Source of the DNA: Geminisphaera colitermitum TAV2
Lineage (GTDB): Bacteria; Verrucomicrobiota; Verrucomicrobiia; Opitutales; Opitutaceae
Direction of reading: 5' to 3'
Assembly: GCF_000171235.2 (NCBI RefSeq)
Contig: NZ_ABEA03000173.1
Coordinates: 1-64,000 of the forward strand
Length of the DNA: 64,000 nt
Shown here: piece by piece, positions 18,485 through 26,364 of the stretch
Layout: every line of letters begins with the position of its first letter
How positions within the stretch are numbered: the first letter of the stretch is position 1
Program-made: the position numbers and the translations under genes
The notes under the pieces: model-generated
Told to the model about the DNA's origin: nothing
Database searches by the model: none
The model's input: the letters and a program-made list of their open reading frames with translations, nothing else

Positions 18485-18529
18485 CGGTAGGTTTAAGTTT
18501 CTATCAAAGAGGCGGATAGCCATGACGCG

Positions 18530-18898
18530 TCATTGGGCAACCGCGAAACGGATTTCCGAAACGGTGGTTTCGTTTTTCGTCGCGTTGTCACCTTTTTGTT
18601 GCACTTCCAGCAGGCGGCCCGCGTTGAGCGCGTCGCGGATCGCCGCGAGTTTCCGGCCGCGGATTGTGACAATTTCGTGACCGGCCGTAATCACGAGGGA
18701 ATCGGGATTGCCCGGAGAAAACTCCCAGCGGGCAATCGCATCTGCGGGATACGAAACCGATCGCTCCCCGATGGAAAAGCAGAGGGCACGTGCGGTCTCG
18801 CCGTCCTTCGCCAGACGACCCCATGCGGGCGCTGCGGGGCGCGCGGCCGATGGTTTTTCGGTCGAGTGTTGAGGCTCATGGAGGTGACGCTCAGGAGT
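18530..18898 (-). pseudogene. Frame-disrupted small gene downstream of the relaxase
   Basis: A minus-strand frame encodes WGRLAKDGETARALCFSIGE, then ITAGHEIVTIRGRKL and finally SEIRFAVAQ before a TGA at 18530-18532. It looks coding, but no start codon occurs in this frame; the nearest ATG (at 18864) lies in another frame. A single frameshift about 40 codons in would connect that ATG to the coding part. It probably was a small partner gene between the relaxase and the winged-helix gene. Function is unknown. Confidence 0.45.
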
Positions 18899-19620
18899 TC
18901 ATGCTGCTTTCGCCATGGACTGCGCCGGAGCAGGTTTGGACCCCGAAGAAAAACGGTGTATCCGTCCCAACAGGACGCGCGCACTATCCCGGATGCCGTG
19001 ATGCATGCCCGACAACATGCCCGTGCGAGGCGGAGCCGCCGACGACCGCTCGACGCTTGCCTGCCTCGGCTTCGGTTTTGACGCCACGAACTCCGAGACC
19101 AGCAGGCGGTCGCCATACCGGCCCATCGACTCGCGGGCTGCCTCGATGTCGGTGGTGTAGATCATCTGGCTTTCGCGGAACCGCGAATTGCTCACGTAAG
19201 CCTGCTTGAGGTTGCCGAAGACGGTGCTGGTGTCGCCCATGATGAGGATGCCGCGGTCCACGGTCTTGCCCTGCGAGGCATGGGAGGTCGTGGCATACCC
19301 ATAGGTGAATTGCCGGAAAGACGGCGGTATCTGCCGGCCGTCCCTGAGCAGGATCGCGCCGTCGTCGCCGAAGCCGGCGACCTCGACCACGTCGCCGTTT
19401 TTCAGTTTCGCCGGCCTGTCGTTCGCCTCGATGAGCAGACGCTCGCCGACCGCCACCGGCAACTCCCGTGCAAGCTGCACGTCGAAGCCTCCGGTTTTGC
19501 GCGGATCAATCCATTCGCCGTTGCCATCCTCGCGCTGGGCATAGAGCAATTTGCCTCTCCGATGGATCACGCTCGCGTAGCTCCCGGCGGAGAAACCGCC
19601 GGCCTCGCGGTAAAACGCTA
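18899..19620 (-). pseudogene. C-terminal fragment of a MobF/TraI-type relaxase-helicase
   Basis: About 240 codons remain. They include HRRGKLLYAQREDG, LKNGDVVEVAGFGDDGAILL and FTYGYATTSHASQGKTVDRG, the last being the final helicase motifs of TrwC/TraI-like conjugative relaxases. The relaxase catalytic tyrosines and helicase Walker A lay upstream and are lost: the frame is broken at 19620 by the IS at 19621-20451. This shows that the left half of the window descends from a mobilisable or conjugative element. Confidence 0.8.
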
Positions 19621-20451
19621 GAGCGTGTAGTCACGAGATTGAAGCCCAGAGGATGGCACACCTGAATTGGACGGCAGCGAGGAAAGAGGAGGCTCGTTTT
19701 GCGTATCGGGTTGCGATGCCGCGCCATTGCTTGAGTCGTAGGAATGCATTTTCTACCAGATGCCTGATCCGATAAAGATAAGGGTCATATTCGCGTTGTT
19801 CTATGCGATTGGTCTTTGGAGGAATCTGCGGGCAGATGCCTGCGGCCTGCGCCATTTCGATGATGGCGTTGGTGTCATATCCCTTGTCGGCGATCAGATG
19901 GTCTGCGGCAATGCCTTCAATCAACCTGCCAGCCTGTGTGCAATCAGCCGTGGAACCCGCTGTAACAATGACTCGCACCGGCATACCATGCGCATCCACG
20001 GCCAAATGTAGTTTGGTGTTTCGCCCCCTTTTGTCAGACCGATCGCCTCGTTTCCACCTCTGGCTCCCGCTGCATGCGGATGGATTTTGACATGACTGGC
20101 ATCAATCATCAGCCACTCAAAATCGGGCTCGTTCATCAGTTCCGACAACAGGCGCTCCCAATGCCCCTTGTCTCTCCAGCGACAAAAACGCCTGTGCGTG
20201 TTGCTCCACCCTCCGTAATCCTCTGGAAGATCCCTCCAAGGCGCACCAGTGCGTAAAATCCACAGAACCGCGTTGAGGAACTTGCGGTTGTCCTCCGCCA
20301 CCCCTCCCCACGCTCCTTTCCTTCCAGGTAGCAGCGGCTCCAGAACGCTCCAAACTCGGTCCGAAATGTCGTGACGGTGTTGATCTTTCGCCATGCTGAC
20401 ATTCTCCATCACAAAAAAACTCAGTCAATCTTATCTCGTGACTACACTCCC
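19621..20451 (-). mobile_element. IS427-type insertion sequence (IS5 family)
   Basis: The ends match: left GAGCGTGTAGTCACGAGAT from 19621, right (reverse complement) GGGAGTGTAGTCACGAGAT ending at 20451. The dinucleotide TA flanks both sides (19619-19620 and 20452-20453), the usual target duplication of the group. The element is 831 bp and encodes a two-frame transposase read leftward. Confidence 0.85.
19631..20409 (-). CDS. IS427-type transposase made by -1 frameshifting
   Basis: The first frame starts at 20409 and encodes the HTH-containing N-terminal half (DISDRVWSVLEPLLPGRKGA, then LRTGAPWRDLPEDYGGW) up to IGLTKGG. The second frame continues RNTKLHLAVDAHG, HLIADKGYDTNAI and VENAFLRLKQWRGIATRYAK. 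They join by a -1 shift at the run AAAAGGGGGC near 20027, as is usual for this group. DDE candidates are the Asp of LMIDASHVK, the Asp of ADKGYD and the Glu of VENAFLRLK. The element may be active. Confidence 0.85.
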
Positions 20452-20667
20452 TAATCCTTCATTTTGTTTTTTCTTCCATCGACTTAATGCGGCCTTTTTC
20501 GCAATGGCACTGCGTTCTTCGCCTGTTAATTTGAGTGCGCGGGCCTTCCCGCCTTTTAGTCCGCCTAATCGTCCGAGGGAAACGGCGGCTGAATTTTTGG
20601 CAATTTTCTCACCAGTGACCAACTCCACAATGGAGAGGGCATTTTGACTGAAATCTTTCTTTGGCAT
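20452..20667 (-). pseudogene. Small basic 'GGLKGGKAR' protein, 3' end replaced by an IS
   Basis: The ATG at 20667 begins MPKKDFSQNALSIVELVTGE, followed by GRLGGLKGGKARALKL and SAIAKKAALSRWKKK. This is a small, widespread basic protein family of unknown role, often found on mobile DNA. The IS427-type element enters at the TTA codon after KKKQNEG, so the present ORF ends with about seven IS-derived residues. The normal family end is close to that point, so function may survive. Confidence 0.55.
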
Positions 20668-20793
20668 AATGAATGAAACTGTCATTTTATCCTTGATCGG
20701 TCAAGCAAAATCTGATAGAAAAGGGGAATGAATTATTTCGGGAAAGATCGGATCAATATATTTTAATAGGTAAGGGAAATTAAAAATAATGCT

Positions 20794-20902
20794 GGTCTTT
20801 ATTTTCAATCAACTTGTTTTGAAAAATAAATAAAATCACTGAACTTTATTTTTATTTTTCTGTCTTTTTAATTTAAAATCAATAAGTTATGGAATAAAGA
20901 CC
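20794..20902. other. AT-rich nested inverted repeats
   Basis: GGTCTTTATT (20794-20803) pairs with AATAAAGACC (20893-20902). Between them GAAAAATAAATAAA (20821-20834) can pair with much of TTTATTTTTATTTTTC (20845-20860). The stretch from 20668 to 21120 is far more AT-rich than the rest of the window and has no gene. It may be a regulatory or replication remnant of another element. Confidence 0.4.
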
Positions 20903-21120
20903 ATTGACAATAGAATCATATTCTGCGAAGATTGGCGTTTCTGAGACACCGCTAAAGCCCGCCAATATAAAAATATTTATGAATCCATTACAGAAGCCAA
21001 GAAGCCCGCCTTCGTAGCTCCAATAATAAGTTACGAAATTTAATTGCTTGACTACAAGGTGCTATTGTGCGAGAATTTTAGTTTAAGATTCGCTAACCGA
21101 AAAATAAACCAATAGACAAA

Positions 21121-21312
21121 ATGACGCAGCAAATAGTAATAAATTACGAAGTAAAGCTTACTTCGGGCGAAATAAAACAACATTCCGGGAAAGCAGAAGA
21201 AATAGACAGCTTCTTGCGTTTTACACTAGAAGATGGTTCTATTGTTGAATATAAACTAATTGAGGTCGAATCCTATAAGTCAGTTGGCTTTCGCCCATTT
21301 ATAATGCGGTGA
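21121..21312 (+). CDS. Small AT-rich hypothetical protein
   Basis: A 63-residue protein beginning MTQQIVINYEVKLTSGEIKQ and alternating polar beta-strand-like segments (FTLEDGSIVEYKLIEVESY). I do not recognise a family. Its AT-rich composition matches the flanking 20.7-21.6 kb stretch and differs from the GC-rich neighbours, so it was probably acquired. The following stretch 21313-21642 shows no gene. Confidence 0.45.
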   Translation: MTQQIVINYEVKLTSGEIKQHSGKAEEIDSFLRFTLEDGSIVEYKLIEVESYKSVGFRPFIMR

Positions 21313-21642
21313 TATATTATGTTATATCTTCATATTCTGTATTGGTAATAGAGACCACTAACCCGGTATCGAAATAAACCCAGTAAAAATCAGGATATTC
21401 ATGACGTTTTTCTATGAAAAGTATGCGACTGAGGTTGAGTCCATGAGTTTTTGAGAAGAAATTTTTATTTTTATCCATGAAATTTCTTACAATTAAAAAC
21501 TCTCAATGTGAAATTGGTGTAGAAATAATGGACAAGATTGTCACTAAACAATGGGCGAAATCCTTACGACTGGAGAGCTTTGTAAGTTGTTGATTGTTTG
21601 GTAGATCGAAATTGAGGGAATACCCAAAAACACCGGGCCACC

Positions 21643-21852
21643 ATGCGCCTGGTCGAAAAACAGCTCCCGGCTGCCCGCAAGTTTTACCAGGAACAGCCCG
21701 AGGAGATCCGCAAGCGCATCGACCAGCGCCTCGCCGACGTGAATCCCTACTACAAGGACAGGGCCTTCGTGAACGAGGTCGTCAACGAGATGAACTTCCA
21801 GAACCGCAGAAAACTCATCACGCCGAGCCCTGCTCAGAGAATGGCCGCGTAG
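21643..21852 (+). CDS. Small hypothetical protein
   Basis: A 69-residue, mostly helical protein beginning MRLVEKQLPAARKFYQEQ, then IRKRIDQRLADVNPYYKDRA and ending with RRKLITPSPAQRMAA. Its GC-rich codon use resembles the relaxase remnant rather than the AT-rich ORF before it. No domain is recognised. It may be a leftover of the mobilisable element. No gene is seen in 21853-22091. Confidence 0.4.
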   Translation: MRLVEKQLPAARKFYQEQPEEIRKRIDQRLADVNPYYKDRAFVNEVVNEMNFQNRRKLITPSPAQRMAA

Positions 21853-22091
21853 GGTTGCCCGGCTTCGGTGGTTGCAGGCTTTGCGAGGGGTTTTTCCCGC
21901 CCGCTTGTCCGCCCGTCTTTCCCCGATTCGCCGCACCTCTGGTGCTCGTTGCTTCTCTGGAGGCTGGATAAGGGGGTGGTTCGGCCCGGGCGGGGAGTCG
22001 CTGGCCGGACGTCGCGGCCCTGCTTCGCGCCGGATTCCGGCGCTGGCCGCGCACCGGTCGTGGCGCCGCGCTGTTGCGCGGCTCCGGTTTC

Positions 22092-23402
22092 TCATGCCGT
22101 CAGGTCAAGCTGGCGGGCGGTTTGCTGCATGCCCTCGAATATCCTGTCGCTGACAGAGGACGGAAAATCGTCCGGCAATTCCCGGTTCGCCGCCTCGATC
22201 ACGCGTGGAAGCTGCATGGCAATTTCCCCGAGCAGAGAGTCGGCGTTGCCCAGACCGGCGGATCGGCAAATGGCATCCCAATGCCGGGCCTTGATCCCGG
22301 CGAGTTTCCAATGCGCATTCTTGCTGCGAACGCACATGGCCAGACGAACCTTGTGCCAGTCGACCCGGTTGGGGCCGCGGCCGATCACCGGCCAGGCCGA
22401 AAGCACATCGTAAAACGGCGTCAGTCGCCAGGTGCCGCCGCGTTCGTGAAACAGGGAAAAGTTTTTGGCATGGCCGTCTGTCGCCGCGAGCAGCAGAAAG
22501 ACCATCTGCGCCTTCAAAAAGGCCTTTTTGTCGTCCGTCGCCTGCGAACCGGCGTCCAGCACGCGAATGATGTCGAGCATCCCGGGGCCGCCGTCCGACT
22601 CGTATTTTTTCGTGCCGGGCAGTCCCAGTGCCTGGCAAAAATCTTCCTGCGGCAGCCGGGCGATCCAGCCGGCGGGTTGCCGCGCGCGGTCAAAACGTTC
22701 CACGGCGAGAACCTTACGCCTGCCAAATTGCAGAATTTCGCATCGCGCCGTATCCAAACCGAAGCCCTGCATGATCCGGGAGCAAAGCCACTCGTTTTCA
22801 ACCGAGTCCTGCATGTCCATCTGGAGGTGTCCGACCAGGCCGAGTGGCAGTTTGAAAATATGCGTGGTCGGCGTGGCGCCCAGGGGACGGCACCATTTTT
22901 TGCGGTGATACAGCAGCGCCGTTTTCTCCTGCGCGCCGGCAAGGGAGATACGAAAATCGTTATCCTCCGGCTGGCCCAGCACGCGGGCGCCGGACAGGCT
23001 GGCGGCAATCGCCTGTTCCACCCCGGACTCGGTCAGAGATTCGGCCTCAATCCGGTCAAAACCCTCCGGGGTCTGGTCGTCGGGCAACAGCTGGATTGCG
23101 CCCACACAGTCTCGGCCGATGGCCGAGAGCAGGGCAAAGGTTCCGGTGGAACCGGTGGAAAAACGATCCCGGATGCGGGCTCGGATCGCGTCGCTGTCCG
23201 GCAGCAGATTATCGAAAAAGTTGCGCACGACATCGCCGCGGTGAGGCACGTTGCCCGGAGTGAAGGGAAGCGCCAGGGAGAGCGCCCGGCCAGCCGACGA
23301 ACTGATCCATGACGGATCATAGTGCAGGGCATGAGAGCCGCGCGTCTGCGTCCATGCACCCACGCGCTGGCCGTTCATCCAGATGTTCAAGGTGGTCGCC
23401 AT
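22092..23402 (-). CDS. hipA: HipA-type serine/threonine kinase toxin
   Basis: A 436-residue protein with every HipA landmark. ISLAGAQEKTALL contains Ser153, equivalent to the autophosphorylated Ser150 of E. coli HipA. HIFKLP and VERFDR follow. The catalytic ATDGHAKNFS places Asp309 and LTPFYD places Asp332, exactly the E. coli numbering. HipA phosphorylates glutamyl-tRNA synthetase and causes dormancy. The gene follows hipB by 6 bases in one operon, the usual order. Length and motifs indicate an intact toxin. Confidence 0.95.
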   Translation of the reverse strand: MATTLNIWMNGQRVGAWTQTRGSHALHYDPSWISSSAGRALSLALPFTPGNVPHRGDVVRNFFDNLLPDSDAIRARIRDRFSTGSTGTFALLSAIGRDCVGAIQLLPDDQTPEGFDRIEAESLTESGVEQAIAASLSGARVLGQPEDNDFRISLAGAQEKTALLYHRKKWCRPLGATPTTHIFKLPLGLVGHLQMDMQDSVENEWLCSRIMQGFGLDTARCEILQFGRRKVLAVERFDRARQPAGWIARLPQEDFCQALGLPGTKKYESDGGPGMLDIIRVLDAGSQATDDKKAFLKAQMVFLLLAATDGHAKNFSLFHERGGTWRLTPFYDVLSAWPVIGRGPNRVDWHKVRLAMCVRSKNAHWKLAGIKARHWDAICRSAGLGNADSLLGEIAMQLPRVIEAANRELPDDFPSSVSDRIFEGMQQTARQLDLTA

Positions 23403-23408
23403 CGGTGA

Positions 23409-23720
23409 TTACCAGTCTGCCTGGCCCTTGCGGGCGTTTCCGGGGCGGCTGGATGCCGCCTTGCGGACTTTTCCTTTGTTTCCGCCGCCGGGCACAGGCG
23501 GAGAAGATGCATCCTCGATCACGATGCGTCCGCCGAGGGCGGAAACAAGGCGGGCGATCTGCCCGAAGCCGGTGACATCGGGAGCCGCCTCGATCCGGGC
23601 GATGCGCTTCTGGTTCACGCCCAGCAGTTCGCCCACCTGCTCCTGACTCAGGGAGCGGGACTGCCGCAGGGTGCGCAACTGAGTGCGGAGTTGGACGGGC
23701 GTGGTGACGAAAAATTTCAT
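23409..23720 (-). CDS. hipB: HipB-type antitoxin and repressor
   Basis: A 103-residue protein with a Xre-type helix-turn-helix (LRTLRQSRSLSQEQVGELLG, then NQKRIARIEAAP) and a short C-terminal tail rich in glycine and lysine. It is the antitoxin for the adjacent HipA and should repress the operon. The ATG at 23720 is chosen because it gives the standard HipB N-terminus and leaves the inverted repeats upstream in the promoter; the frame is open further but reads through these repeats. Confidence 0.9.
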   Translation of the reverse strand: MKFFVTTPVQLRTQLRTLRQSRSLSQEQVGELLGVNQKRIARIEAAPDVTGFGQIARLVSALGGRIVIEDASSPPVPGGGNKGKVRKAASSRPGNARKGQADW

Positions 23721-23731
23721 TGGAACAGCAA

Positions 23732-23749
23732 TACTACTGATATGTAGTA
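23732..23749. promoter_or_regulatory. Likely HipB operator
   Basis: TACTAC-tgatat-GTAGTA is a perfect inverted repeat 11 bases upstream of hipB. A related ACTA-N8-TAGT repeat lies at 23760-23775 and a further TACTAC at 23787-23792. Multiple palindromes at the promoter are typical of HipB control. Confidence 0.65.
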
Positions 23750-23829
23750 ATGTCAAGTTACTATTTATAAGTAGTTAATTCACCATACTACTTTAATGTG
23801 GTTAATCATTGGGGGCCGGCAACAGCAAC

Positions 23830-26010
23830 TCACGCGGCCTGATCGGTCTCGCCGTCGGAGAGGGGACCGGTCTGCGTTGTCGGAGGAAGTCCAGTCTGTT
23901 TTTGCAGGCGAGAGAACTCCGCCCATTGCTCTTCGGCAGGCAGGCCGGCGAGCGCCTTCATCCGGTTCAGGCTGTAAAGCATGAGGTCGGACGGGGTTTT
24001 AAGGTTGATGAGGACGGACTGGATGGGCGCAGCCAGTTGGAGAAGTTTCAGATGATGCGTCACCGTGCCGGGAGTGACACTTTTCTGCCGGGCCAGTTGA
24101 ACACGGTTCAGGCCGGGCGTGCCGGCCAGTTGGTGTGCCCAGGCCAACGCGCGGTGGATGGGATGGAGGACTCTGGACGCGAGAGCGGGTTTGGCGGCCG
24201 GGGCAGCGGATTGCTTGGCGATCTGAAGCTGCCGGTGATCGGGCGTCAGGACGACGACAGGTGTGGAGGCGTTCATGTTGTTGACCGCAATCGACGTTTC
24301 CAGCGTCAGGAACTTGCGCGGCTGACCGGAGCCGTGTCGGCGGGGTTCCTCGACCACTATGCGCTCGGCCATGCCGTGGACGAGGTTCGGGACGTGGAGC
24401 TTGATCCGCAGCGCAAATCCCCGGACGGACGGCAGGCCGGAGGGTGTGCGGGACGGCTTGACCGGGCGGATCTCGATCCGGTCCGTAATAAGGGTGACGA
24501 GGTCGCGCTGCTGTTCCTGCTCCAGAGTCGGGAAAATCCGATTGAACAGTCCCAGAGCTAACCGGATGGCCTCAACGTCCGGGGCCTCCTGTTCGCAGGC
24601 GGCGAGGTCCTGCCGCAGACGCTCCCGTTCGACGAGTTTTTGCTGCTTTTCCTCGCGGAGGGCGCCGGCCCGATTGCGGAGTTCCTCGGTGAGGACGTCG
24701 AGGCCGCCGACCGTGACGACTTCGGCGAAGTGGCGCAGTTGGCGGTCGAGATCGGCCAGAGCTCGGTCGGTTTCGGCCAAGGCGGCGCGCAGGGCCGCGC
24801 GTTGGGTGTTGCCCCGCTGCCCGGAGAACTCCGCGGCGGAGGCGAGGATCCTAGGATGTCGGCAGCACTCGCCGAGGAACCCGATGTAGGCGGCTTCCAG
24901 CGCGGAGGCGGAGACGCGCCGCACTGGGCAGGTCGAATCGGAGCGTTCCTTGTGGAGGTGACAACAGGTGTAGTAGCGGTAGGGCTTGCCGTCTGGGGCG
25001 CGCTTGCCGCTGGCGACGGGGATCAGGGCGCGCTGGCAGCAGCCGCAATGGACCACCCCCTTGAGCAGATGAAAATGTTTGTCCGGGGACCGCAGTTGTC
25101 GGCGGGGAGGGACGATGGGTTTGCTGATGGCTGCGTTGGCCTCCTCCCAAAGCTGGGCGGGAACAAGCGCCTCGTGGCGGCCGGGAAAACGTTCGCCGCG
25201 CATCCGCACCTGCCCGGCATAGATCGAATTGTTGATGATGCGGCGAAGAACAAAACTGTTGAAGCGCACGCCTCCGACCTCCCGCCGGTTGCCGTCGCGT
25301 TGCTTGTAGGTGCGGCGGCGGGTGCGGATGCCTTCGACTGAAAGCGCGTTGGCGAGATCGGTCAGCGAGACGAGCCGGGCGGCGGCGGTGAAAATCCGCC
25401 GAACAATCGGCGCCTCCTCCGGGTGGGGGAAAAGCATCTGCGTAGTGGTATCGTAAGCGTATCCGAAAGGGACGAGGCCGCAGGACCAGAAGCCGCGCTT
25501 GGCCTGTTCCATGAGTTTGGCGCGGACCTTGGCGCTGGTGTTGAGCCGTTCGTATTCGCCAACGCTGACCAGCAGGTTGTTCTTCAGGCGGCCGGAGGGG
25601 GTTTCTTCGGAAATGTCTTCGGTGGCACTGACCAGTTGGCATTTGTGCCTTTCGAGAAAGGAGCGGAGCGGCACCCATTCGTCGGTGCTGCGCAGCAGGC
25701 GTTCGAGTTTGAAGATGAGGACGATCCTGATCCCACCCGCCTCGATCTGGCGCATGAGCGCCTGGATGCCCGGACGGTTTAGCGTTCCGCCCGAGTAGGC
25801 CGGATCGGAGAAGCAGGCGGCCTCGAACCAGCCGGCCCCGGTGTTCTTTTGAATGTAATCGCGGCAGATGGCGACTTGGCTCTCGCAGGAGTCGAAGCGG
25901 CCGCCGATCTGGTTGAAGGTGGAAACGCGCGCGTAGATTGCGACGGGAACGGCTGACGTGACGGGCGCGGTGTGTGCGCGGGTAGAGACAAGGTGATGGA
26001 TCGCTGACAT
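23830..26010 (-). CDS. Large serine recombinase (probable prophage integrase)
   Basis: A 726-residue protein. The catalytic domain begins with IYARVST, nucleophile Ser30, and continues IFKLERLLRSTDEWVPLRSF. The recombinase domain covers about 190-300. A zinc ribbon uses CGCC and YYTCCHLHKERSDSTCP. A coiled coil (about 390-480) precedes a C-terminal section with a ParB-like helix-turn-helix (VQLARQKSVTPGTVTHHLK). The start at 26010 has a strong GGAGG five bases ahead. It lies at the left end of the prophage, pointing toward hipBA, as expected for an integrase beside attL. The extra C-terminal HTH is unusual. Confidence 0.85.
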   Translation of the reverse strand: MSAIHHLVSTRAHTAPVTSAVPVAIYARVSTFNQIGGRFDSCESQVAICRDYIQKNTGAGWFEAACFSDPAYSGGTLNRPGIQALMRQIEAGGIRIVLIFKLERLLRSTDEWVPLRSFLERHKCQLVSATEDISEETPSGRLKNNLLVSVGEYERLNTSAKVRAKLMEQAKRGFWSCGLVPFGYAYDTTTQMLFPHPEEAPIVRRIFTAAARLVSLTDLANALSVEGIRTRRRTYKQRDGNRREVGGVRFNSFVLRRIINNSIYAGQVRMRGERFPGRHEALVPAQLWEEANAAISKPIVPPRRQLRSPDKHFHLLKGVVHCGCCQRALIPVASGKRAPDGKPYRYYTCCHLHKERSDSTCPVRRVSASALEAAYIGFLGECCRHPRILASAAEFSGQRGNTQRAALRAALAETDRALADLDRQLRHFAEVVTVGGLDVLTEELRNRAGALREEKQQKLVERERLRQDLAACEQEAPDVEAIRLALGLFNRIFPTLEQEQQRDLVTLITDRIEIRPVKPSRTPSGLPSVRGFALRIKLHVPNLVHGMAERIVVEEPRRHGSGQPRKFLTLETSIAVNNMNASTPVVVLTPDHRQLQIAKQSAAPAAKPALASRVLHPIHRALAWAHQLAGTPGLNRVQLARQKSVTPGTVTHHLKLLQLAAPIQSVLINLKTPSDLMLYSLNRMKALAGLPAEEQWAEFSRLQKQTGLPPTTQTGPLSDGETDQAA

Positions 26011-26364
26011 GGAAACCTCCGGTTGGATGGTGGGAGGGCGATCCTATTGGCCTCGGCCCCGTTGCTTTGTTTGACAGAAACAAGCGTGGAGGATTTTCCG
26101 AAAAACTCAATCCGACGATTTTAATGGCAGGGGTTTCGGAGTCCCAGATCCGGGTTCCTGAAAGAAGATTTTCTTACCGTGAACCGAACTCTCGCCAGGG
26201 TCGGTAAAATCCAAGAGCTTCACTACTATCGATACCTCAGCAAACTGCGGAGGATTTTAATAATCCTCATCCAGAGTCACTGAACTCTGAAAAAATGGTC
26301 GGGGTGGTGAGAACGTAACGTTACACGTGGGATAAATAACGTTGGGCTATTGTTGGGCAGGAAA
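26011..26364. other. Intergenic stretch at the integrase-late gene junction
   Basis: No gene is seen. The stretch contains a 7-bp hairpin (GAGGATT at 26250-26256 with AATCCTC at 26262-26268) and a 10-bp palindrome GTAACGTTAC at 26314-26323. It ends the leftward late operon and carries the integrase promoter; the hairpin could act as a weak terminator. Confidence 0.5.

Larger units (their letters stand above)
16872..18523 (-). pseudogene. Degenerate second copy of the winged-helix gene, split by an IS
   Basis: Minus-strand sequence at 18485-18523 plus 16872-17020 aligns with the N-terminal half of the gene at 457-870. The copy begins MAIRLFDRNLNL, loses a base at the next block, continues as ECIRRLGELLAIAVIRYHHL, shifts frame again, and ends with YPRDPSLKVTGEFG. 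The corresponding intact protein reads IRRIGELL, VIRYRHLHPEE and RFPRNPGQKVAGGFD. The C-terminal half is missing, cut off where the defence operon ends. An IS5-family element sits inside it with a 4-bp duplication. It is clearly non-functional. Confidence 0.85.

Noticed and set aside
26011-26364. attL within the integrase-late gene gap
   Set aside because: No repeat pair can be tested because the right end of the prophage is outside the window, and an att on the other side of the integrase (23.76-23.83 kb) is equally possible.
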